Below are positions 13,766 through 21,100 of a stretch of 22,714 bases of DNA, one piece after another. Origin of the DNA: a virus. A model generated the notes under the pieces. It saw only the letters and a program-made list of their open reading frames with translations, did no database searches and was not told the DNA's origin. The stretch lies in IMG/VR virus record IMGVR_UViG_3300021590_000027, positions 1 through 22,714 of that record; one strand, given 5' to 3'. Each line of letters opens with the position of its first letter. The stretch's first letter is position 1. The position numbers and the translations under genes are program-made.

Positions 13766-13903
13766 ATGCCCGGTGGTGATGGGACTGGTCCCATAGGTAT
13801 AGGACCTCATGATGGTCGAGGTCGAAGCAAAGGCGGTAGAGGTCAGAAGTCTAAAAGACGAGGAGCTGGTCGAAAGACTGGTGATCGTAAAGGAAATTGT
13901 TAG
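13766..13903 (+). CDS. DUF5320-like basic microprotein (45 aa)
   Basis: 45 residues with AGGAGG at 13753-13758, 7 bases before the ATG. The N-terminus MPGGDGTGPIGIGPHDGRGR matches the short Gly-rich signature of DUF5320 proteins (MPxGDGTGPxGxGPxTGRG) found in anaerobic bacteria and archaea. In place of their usual Cys/coiled-coil tail, it has a Lys/Arg/Gly-rich region (KGGRGQKSKRRGAGRKTGD) ending in Cys. It is very basic, so nucleic-acid binding is plausible. The function of the DUF is not known to me. Confidence 0.65.
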   Translation: MPGGDGTGPIGIGPHDGRGRSKGGRGQKSKRRGAGRKTGDRKGNC

Positions 13904-13915
13904 GGGGTGAAAATT

Positions 13916-14284
13916 ATGCCAAGGGCAAAAGAAGAAGTGATGGGTTATGCAGACGACGTTTACCTAATGTGGTTGAAAAATCATATAGACTACGTGAAAT
14001 CAATAGTTGAGCATCTTGAAGGAATCTATTCAGTGTATCTCGAAATCAAAGAAGACGCTGATTCGGACTTTGGATGGATAGCATCCGATGAGTTCATAGA
14101 AGCAATGAACGAGATGAAGAAGTACCTCGATAAGATATTTGCAGACTTACTCCAACACCAAAAGACGATAATATCAGGGAAACTCCTATGGAACGAAATC
14201 AAAAATCAATACGAAAAAGAAAAGAAGAAAGCCGACAAAAAGAAAAAATCAAAACGAGAAGAAGTTGACCCGTCATTTCAATAG
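13916..14284 (+). CDS. Helical protein with Lys-rich tail (122 aa)
   Basis: 122 residues from the ATG at 13916, with GGGGGTG about 7 bases upstream; an in-frame GTG at 13907 lies inside that ribosome site. The body is helical and acidic (YVKSIVEHLEGIYSVYLEIK and FIEAMNEMKKYLDKIF). The tail is a run of lysines (KEKKKADKKKKSKREE), typical of a flexible nucleic-acid-binding end. No family recognised. It is one of three adjacent Lys/Arg-rich products. Confidence 0.7.
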   Translation: MPRAKEEVMGYADDVYLMWLKNHIDYVKSIVEHLEGIYSVYLEIKEDADSDFGWIASDEFIEAMNEMKKYLDKIFADLLQHQKTIISGKLLWNEIKNQYEKEKKKADKKKKSKREEVDPSFQ

Positions 14285-14287
14285 GAA

Positions 14288-14392
14288 ATGAGAGCAAATA
14301 GAAAGGGAAATCGAAAAAGTAAAATAAGAAGTCGAAAGCGGTGGGATAAGAAAAGAATTAAAAGAAATCCCACCCGTGTTTTTAATTTTTAA
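14288..14392 (+). CDS. Very basic peptide (34 aa), possible gene
   Basis: 34 residues, of which about half are Lys or Arg (MRANRKGNRKSKIRSRKRWD and on). It starts 3 bases after the preceding stop. An AGGA is only about 1-2 bases from the ATG, so translation initiation is uncertain. Its coding sequence contains the terminator hairpin and U-tract, which could mean the frame is fortuitous. Two neighbouring basic proteins make a real DNA-binding peptide plausible. Confidence 0.35.
   Translation: MRANRKGNRKSKIRSRKRWDKKRIKRNPTRVFNF
14340..14390 (+). terminator. Hairpin plus U-tract terminator between convergent operons
   Basis: GGTGGGAT (14340-14347) pairs perfectly with ATCCCACC (14367-14374) across a purine/A-rich loop of 19 bases. 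It is followed by CGTGTTTTTAATTTTT, giving two T-tracts. On the minus strand the same stem is not followed by a T-tract, so it should end the rightward transcript. It lies exactly where the two gene sets meet; the stop codons at 14390-14392 (+) and 14389-14391 (-) overlap. Confidence 0.7.
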
Positions 14393-15600
14393 GATTTTAA
14401 CATGTCTTCTATTTCATCCGGATGTATCACGTAATTATAAATGCTTTCTACATTAGGTTCATAAATCCCTCCCCAGATGTTGTGCCATGACAATCCACTA
14501 TCTCTACCTTGAAACGTCACACCTGATACTTGAATACACTCACCTCTTCCCAAATCAACAAGCGTGCTTCCTGACACCCAACATGTTCCAGAATCTCCAA
14601 GAGGATACGGATTTTCCCACGAGGGTAAACAACAAGGTTGAGTAAGGGCATATTCTTTATTATAATATTCGTGAGCTCTATATACGCTTGTACCTATCAC
14701 GTAATCAAGATTCGTGTTTATTATAGGAATAGTTCCCCAAGCTCCTCTTCCAAGATCCTTTATGTTTAAATTTGAATCACGAGTTTCAGCATAAAGTTTA
14801 TTCTCGTTATAATAAAACCAAAATACTTCGCTTTCTCCATCTTCAGATAATCCTTTAGTAACCCCTTGTCTGCGTATTGGACGTGGACCAGTGAAGCTGT
14901 TTTCGATATATTCTCCTTTAATTGTACCATTGATATCCGAATACGCAACTATTTTTTCCCATTGGATAGTACCTAACAAGGATCCGAATGATAAGTCATA
15001 CCCACCTACTATTACTGTGCCACTTTTAACATCCCAACAATAATACCAATTTTCGTAAGGAATGCCATCTATCACACTACCAGACCATATTTCATTGCCT
15101 TCGAGATCGTACATTACAGGGAATATCACGAAATTGAAAAACGAATCAACTTCGACATCGAATGTTAGGATTCTGTTGTTGTAAACTATGAACTCTCCAT
15201 CAACAGTTGTACATCCAGGATTGTGATAAGGGGTTGGTTGACTGTCTTTCCAATCCTCCTTCTTGAATCTTACTATTTGATTTCCGACTGAAGCCCAGAC
15301 GTCTCCGTTTCCATCGAGCCAGATAGGAGGATTGATGTGTTCGTGTCCAGAATAATCGTTATTTGAATTCACAAATATGGGTCTGCAAAAAGGTCCTACT
15401 CCAAGCACCACAAACCCACTTCCTGATGCTGATATCCAAGGTTTGTACATTAAATCTGGAAATTCTTCTGTTCTCCCGTGAATATATATATCCCCGTCAT
15501 ATTCAACTCTAAATTTATGAAGAGCTGGAAGATTAGATCCTTGAACACGAACTCGAGATTTTGTGTTTTCTATTATCACTCGAGTACCCGTTAGATTCAT
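14389..15600 (-). CDS. Beta-propeller-like structural protein, paralogue 3 of 3 (putative tail/adhesion)
   Basis: 403 residues, starting in an ATGA overlap with the upstream gene and with AGGAG about 9 bases before the ATG. It is beta-rich and aromatic, with a blade-like element PIWLDGNGDVWASVGNQIVR at about residues 91-110 (pattern D..G..W). The N-terminus GTRVIIENTKSRV matches the starts of the two upstream genes (G..V.(I/L)..T.(S/D)R). The end IYNYVIHPDEIED resembles theirs too. No enzyme motif, signal peptide or membrane helix is seen. As the last gene of the tail-hub operon it probably forms part of the tail tip or fibre contacting the host surface; this is inferred from context. The stop overlaps that of the convergent gene. 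Confidence 0.8.
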   Translation of the reverse strand: MNLTGTRVIIENTKSRVRVQGSNLPALHKFRVEYDGDIYIHGRTEEFPDLMYKPWISASGSGFVVLGVGPFCRPIFVNSNNDYSGHEHINPPIWLDGNGDVWASVGNQIVRFKKEDWKDSQPTPYHNPGCTTVDGEFIVYNNRILTFDVEVDSFFNFVIFPVMYDLEGNEIWSGSVIDGIPYENWYYCWDVKSGTVIVGGYDLSFGSLLGTIQWEKIVAYSDINGTIKGEYIENSFTGPRPIRRQGVTKGLSEDGESEVFWFYYNENKLYAETRDSNLNIKDLGRGAWGTIPIINTNLDYVIGTSVYRAHEYYNKEYALTQPCCLPSWENPYPLGDSGTCWVSGSTLVDLGRGECIQVSGVTFQGRDSGLSWHNIWGGIYEPNVESIYNYVIHPDEIEDMLKS

Positions 15601-16703
15601 GTTACAATTTCTCCTAAGAGGTAATCCATTAAGGGTTGTCTATTAGGCGATAGATTTTTCCAAGATTTAGATCGAGCAAGACCCGGATCTCCCTTCAGTG
15701 GGTAAACTTGTGTTTCTCTCGTGTAAAATTCTTGAGTATACATATCCCAGACTTGAAGGGTTTCACTCCCCCACCCGAAGACCCAAGTTGAATAGTCTCC
15801 CATCGAGAATAACTGAGACCAAGATTGAGAACTGTGCCCTATCGAAGCTCGTACAGAATGACTATAATCACTGAAATTAGTCCATGTATAACCATAGCTT
15901 GCTTTTCCATCTTTAGTACCTAACACGAGAATGTCATAGAGGACGCTTTCACTGACGCCCCACGCTTCTTCTGACGGTACAGATTTTACATCCACCAATT
16001 GAAGACTCTTATCGATTACATTATATACATTTATACCGCCATCAGACGTGAGAATCCAATATCTTCCATATACATCTATTGCTACGCCTTTGATTTCCTC
16101 AGTTACATATTTAGTGCTTGTCACATTCCCTTCATGGTCTCCAATGGCTTGGTCTATATCTATTAAGGAAATTTGATGTGAATCGGTTGCTATTATGCAC
16201 CGTCTCTTTCCGTCAAAATACATCTCATTTGGTGTAGTCATAGAGACACTGAAGTAAGGCGCATAATTCTTCCATACACGAATCCCGGAATCGCTTGCGA
16301 GGGCTATATATAGGTTTTCATCTTCAAATATTGTAAATATATCTCGATTTCTGTCTGTGATACACGAAAATTTTTGTAAATCATAATTCGGTGGAGAGCG
16401 TATTTCGAGATCCCCATCAGGATTGACGGTGTAAACCCTCCCTCCAGAATCAACATAATAATATCTTCCAGAATGTTGATCCTCCTCATCTTGAGGAAAC
16501 TCTCGTGAATATTTAAGGTTTGAAACGTACAGTCTATACGCATTGTCTTTATACAAGAAGGGAAAGTTACATAAAGAATAGTTTGTATGAATATGAATGT
16601 CTTCGTCCATTTCGTAAATGATCTCTGACGCTGTTTGCGTTTTTATCCCAATCAATCTATCCTTTGTATGAATGAGTTGTACTCCTTCTCCTCTTTTTAT
16701 CAT
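15597..16703 (-). CDS. Beta-propeller-like structural protein, paralogue 2 of 3
   Basis: 368 residues with ATGA overlaps at both ends; only a weak GGGAT precedes the start, so translation is probably coupled. It begins with GEGVQLIHTKDRLIGI, which matches the sister proteins, followed by EDIHIHTN (sister: GDIYIHGR). Blade-like elements include YYVDSGGRVYTVNPDGDLEI and VAIDVYGRYWILTSDGGINV, the latter with the D..G..W......G...Y form of two-component/NHL-type propeller repeats. The C-terminus ends MDYLLGEIVT. No catalytic signature. Likely a virion surface protein; binding to host glycans or S-layer is inference. Confidence 0.8.
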   Translation of the reverse strand: MIKRGEGVQLIHTKDRLIGIKTQTASEIIYEMDEDIHIHTNYSLCNFPFLYKDNAYRLYVSNLKYSREFPQDEEDQHSGRYYYVDSGGRVYTVNPDGDLEIRSPPNYDLQKFSCITDRNRDIFTIFEDENLYIALASDSGIRVWKNYAPYFSVSMTTPNEMYFDGKRRCIIATDSHQISLIDIDQAIGDHEGNVTSTKYVTEEIKGVAIDVYGRYWILTSDGGINVYNVIDKSLQLVDVKSVPSEEAWGVSESVLYDILVLGTKDGKASYGYTWTNFSDYSHSVRASIGHSSQSWSQLFSMGDYSTWVFGWGSETLQVWDMYTQEFYTRETQVYPLKGDPGLARSKSWKNLSPNRQPLMDYLLGEIVT

Positions 16704-18166
16704 TGTTCTATCCCATCTGGTCCGAATAGATAATAGTATATTGCCTTAGTAAATGGCTTCCAATTCCTTCCCCAAATTAAATGTGTTACTAATCCTCCAT
16801 CTCCATTAATTCCGAGAGTGAAGTTAGTAGCCGATGTTCGTTCAGGAGCAAATTCTCCCGCCCACTGAATTGCCTGAGAGCGAGAATCATAAAATCCAAG
16901 GGGACAACGGTCAAAAGTGCGAGCGCTGTACCAACAAGAAGAGTCACCTAAAATTTGAGAAGCTGTGATAGTACGAGCGATGAGAAAGGAATGTTGTCCT
17001 CCCAAAGGTTTCACATTACTACAATAAGTTGGACAGTCTTTCCAGTATGTGTCGTACGTGTAGCAATAATAATCACAATCTGTGCTTGTTCCACCCAAGC
17101 AAGTTCTGTAATTCGTTTTGGCTAAGAACAAAAGGGGAGCGCCTGAAGGATTACATCCTCCAACGGCGATATCACCGTTAGCATTAGTAGAAATACTTGT
17201 GGCTCCACCATATCTCTTACCGAGCGGGAAGGTGTGTTCTTCTCCTAATCCGTATATCGTTTTTTCGTTTATAATACTGAGTTCATCTTTGTGAACTATC
17301 TTAATTCTGGTGGGACAGGGATTTTTTCCAGACGGGTATGGACATTTATATATTGTGTACTGGTGATACGGATCTTGCCCTTCTTTATAATACTTCCAAT
17401 GACTGACTCCTTTAAAACACTCTGGGAAATAATAACCTTGCCACGGGTGAGAACTGTAATCATAACATCTTAAATGAGATACAGTTAAGAACCAATAATT
17501 GCCGTCTTTATCTTTGGTAACGTCAGGACTTTCTCCCCACAGCGGGATCATCGCAACCATAGAGCCATCAGTTCCATCGAGGAACTTAGCCATCATCCCT
17601 CCAGCAATCACTAATACGTTCTTTTTTCCGTCATAATAAAAGTTAGACACTCCTCCTATGTTTCTGCTCCATTTAAACTCAAAAGTCTTTCGATCGTATG
17701 CAAATATACTCATACCGTTGGAGAGATAGAATAAATCATTTCCAAGCACAAGCCGAAAACAACGACCAACGTTTCCAAACCCCTTCAATTCTCCTTTCGT
17801 ACAACCCCAAGACGAAAAAGGGTATAGAAAAACACCCCATCTTCCTCCAATCCAAATCGTTCCTTCTTCGTCTAACCACACATCTTTGCTATCGGATCCA
17901 AACCAAAAGTCGTTGCTAACATATCGGAATACTCGTCCCCATCCTACTATAGCTTCTGTCGTTAACATGGTATATCCGGGATAAGGAGTGTGGGTAGATA
18001 CTACTGAAGCGATCCAAGGATAAGCGGCGTAAGGTACGTTATCATCTTGATGAATTTCGCCATTACCCTCTCTCTTTCCACCGATTATTATGCTTTCTAC
18101 TGTGGTTTCATCTGCAACCATTCGACTTCCTGTATTGTAAAGAAGAACATTACTGCCTGTCTTCAT
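16700..18166 (-). CDS. Beta-propeller-like structural protein, paralogue 1 of 3, Cys-rich
   Basis: 488 residues, the longest of the three. The start overlaps the hub gene stop (ATGA), with AAAGGGG about 10 bases upstream. The N-terminus TGSNVLLYNTGSRMV matches the sister proteins. Blade-like elements: VWLDEEGTIWIGGRWGVFLY, VTKDKDGNYWFLTVSHLRCY and ISTNANGDIAVGG. It has a Cys-rich stretch in the last third (CLGGTSTDCDYYCYTY, then DCPTYC, SSCW and DRCP), suggesting disulfides or a metal site in an exposed insertion. The C-terminus AIYYYLFGPDGIEQ resembles paralogue 3. Probably attached to or assembled on the tail hub encoded upstream. Confidence 0.8.
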   Translation of the reverse strand: MKTGSNVLLYNTGSRMVADETTVESIIIGGKREGNGEIHQDDNVPYAAYPWIASVVSTHTPYPGYTMLTTEAIVGWGRVFRYVSNDFWFGSDSKDVWLDEEGTIWIGGRWGVFLYPFSSWGCTKGELKGFGNVGRCFRLVLGNDLFYLSNGMSIFAYDRKTFEFKWSRNIGGVSNFYYDGKKNVLVIAGGMMAKFLDGTDGSMVAMIPLWGESPDVTKDKDGNYWFLTVSHLRCYDYSSHPWQGYYFPECFKGVSHWKYYKEGQDPYHQYTIYKCPYPSGKNPCPTRIKIVHKDELSIINEKTIYGLGEEHTFPLGKRYGGATSISTNANGDIAVGGCNPSGAPLLFLAKTNYRTCLGGTSTDCDYYCYTYDTYWKDCPTYCSNVKPLGGQHSFLIARTITASQILGDSSCWYSARTFDRCPLGFYDSRSQAIQWAGEFAPERTSATNFTLGINGDGGLVTHLIWGRNWKPFTKAIYYYLFGPDGIEQ

Positions 18167-21100
18167 AATAACGGTATCCCCTTTACTACTTGCCCAGTCC
18201 TATAAATTTTGATGTCAACTGTCTGCTCTTCCGCGTTATAATTTACTATTTCTCCTATCTCTATCCAAGGAATCTCTCCCAACATCGGTGGTCTCGGATT
18301 TGAAGGACAAGGATGACCTGGAAGTATAGGACCTTTCTCAATTTTCTTTGCCTCTCTATGCATTATATTTTCAATTTCGTTTAGTTTAGGACTACCCGGA
18401 TGGACTAAGTCCGTATCCCTACATTCAAGAGTTGTAAGTAGCTTCCCGCCCGTTTGTTCACCCATTTCATAAGTGATTTTCATGATTCTGTAATATCCAT
18501 CCTTATCAGTGGAAGGGGGAAGTCCTTTTACACCATCGAAGTCTATGTACATACCAGTATGTATAGGGAGTGGGGTCGTTTGTCCCAATTCATGTATTGT
18601 TTTCTTTGTAAGGACAAGATCGAAAAAACGAGCCTCGAATGTCACATCAGGAAGTCGAAGTTCTCCAAGCCTCTTTTCGGCAAACTGTTGTAAATCCGAA
18701 AGATCGTCTATATCCACGTTAGATATAGCTATATACTCTTCAACTGGTTTAGCATTATTTTCTCGTTGTTCAACCGCAACAACCGGGAAATCCTGACAAG
18801 TTACTGCTAATCTATTTATCTTCGTATCCTCAGAGGTTTGTTCTTCTCTTACTCTTACACTTATCAACTTGCTCAAAAAATTACCGTCTTCTGGATTGTT
18901 ATTAATCTTCAATACAAAACTTCGAGCGAGAGGGTTTCCAACTTTCACGAATGGGTCGTAACCCCAGAGTTGAGAGGGATATTCAAAACTATGACCACGA
19001 AAGTAGAGAGTCCGTCCTTCTCCCCACATATCCAACTTTTCTTCATTTTCACATGTTTCCCGTGAAGCAAAAACCGCCAACCTCCTCCCTCTATCAACTT
19101 CAGAAGATTGGAAGGAAGGAGGGCAGTTATCGTCCCAATAAATACAATAAAACAAATAGTCACAAACATTGCAAAGTTGCATTATTCCATCCCACTTGGT
19201 AGTACCATAAAAGAAGTTAAATCCAGATCTTCCAGCGTTCGCTGCATATTTTTCTCCCCAGTCTGGCATGTCTTCTATATACATCGGGAACAAACCAGTA
19301 GTTTCCTTCCACCAAGCGCCCACAGCGAGATACCACCAGAACCACCAACACGAGGCTCCTTTATACGAACAGGTTGATATTCCATGCGTGTATTTCTCTC
19401 TCCATTTTTCGCATACACATTTAAATACATCTGGACACTCGTCGTCACAACACATTTCCTTATCCCAACTACCGAGCCACATGTATACTACATCTTGGAG
19501 TCTGAAGACAGGATCGAGGGTATAGAGACAACTTTCTTCATCCCAGAAACAGTTTTGTTTGGTAAGATACCATTCGTTGGAGACAGCTCGAACTATTGTT
19601 TCTTCTCTGCCTTTCACTAATTCTCTATCCATTGAAAGAACAGGACCTTTAAACAAAGTAACAAGCGGATAATCAGGATTTCCAGTGTCATACACAATAT
19701 GAATAAGATCTCCAGTAAGGAATTTGGGTAGCCCTTTAAATCTTACCTCTGCAGTATCAGGAGCTGCCCATTCTTGTGTAACCTTATAGCTTATGAGATC
19801 GGGAACGTTACCTCCATTTATCAACCAGTGAGTGTAAAGTGCACCTATTGGTTCTGGCTCTAAAAGTAAAGACGGATTTAAGTTGATAGAGAATAATGAA
19901 GAAATATTAACTGGCTGAAGAAGAGATTTCCATACCCAAAACTTCTTTAAAATGTTAGGTACTTCCATCGAAACATTTGCATACATTAGATATTCTAAGA
20001 CGGGTACTGAAAAACCGTTAATATCAGGATTTACCTCTAACTCAAAAGATAAATACTCACCCACGGAACTAACACGAGAAAGTAGAGGAAGGAGCGAAAA
20101 CGTTTCTCCAATCAAGTAAGAAGAACTTAGCTTGAAATCCGTTTTACACGTCGAATAACAATAAGAGTCGTGAATTATTACATATTGAGGTTCTCCCAAT
20201 GTAACGACGGGTTCTGGAGTGACATACTTAGCTACTATCAAATCATCTAAACACCCTTCGTATCCAAATTCCTTATCGTCGGGAGATGGAGCTTGATTTA
20301 AAATGATAAACTTTTTTAAATCCGAAGGATTCACGTCTGTAATTCTACCCTCTCGTTCTCCTCCTGGTTCTACGTATCCAATTTGTTCTGTAAAGTCACC
20401 ATTCCATATTTCCCCGTGTATTGTGCTTCCCTCTTTCCATATTCTAACGCCGTGCCAGCAGTCGTCGGAGAACATTTCTTGAAGTTTTTCATTGTCTCCA
20501 CCTGGTGCATACATTTTGTCTTTGTGATCTCCATCGTCGTCTTTCACACTTAAGTAGTAAGCGTAGTCATTATAGAAGGGTTGAAAAGCTATAAGATTTG
20601 TCGTGTTAGGAACTTCATCAGATACACCTATGTACGATATAGTAAAGGGATTCAAGAAATTCTTAATTTTGCATTTAAACTGAATGAAAAAGGAGTCTGG
20701 TATGTCGAGAGCATTTTTCGTGCTAAGATAAGCTTGATACTCATAACTATCGAAAGTACCAAAATTGAGTAGACCATTCTTTATATTCATCTTAGAAGGA
20801 TGACTGGATATCCACTGTGCATCGTCCATGAAGTCATCCCCGAGTATGAAAGTGGTTTTAATATTACTTTCGGATGTGGCTAATGGGTTATCATAAAACA
20901 TAAATAAACAGATATTAGAACCTGTGGGTATTTCATCCACCTTAACCCATATTCGGGATGTTCCATTATACTCCCATCTTTCAATCCAATATGGTAAGAG
21001 TTTGAGAGAAGGATTAGTAAATCTTAGGTCTCCTCCATCCAATCTACAATTTTCGTAGTCGAAATTCTCTGGTATAAGAGTCAAGCAAATTTGATAATCA

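Noticed and set aside
18155-18175. Possible programmed frameshift joining the hub protein to propeller paralogue 1 at CCGTTATTATGA
   Set aside because: There is no canonical slippery heptamer or evident downstream structure. The ATGA overlap with an upstream AAAGGGG is the ordinary re-initiation arrangement used throughout this window.
18454-19620. Cluster of plus-strand frames opposite the hub domain
   Set aside because: They are antisense to a continuous reading frame with recognisable hub and Cys-rich motifs, overlap one another in several frames, and show no coherent family features.
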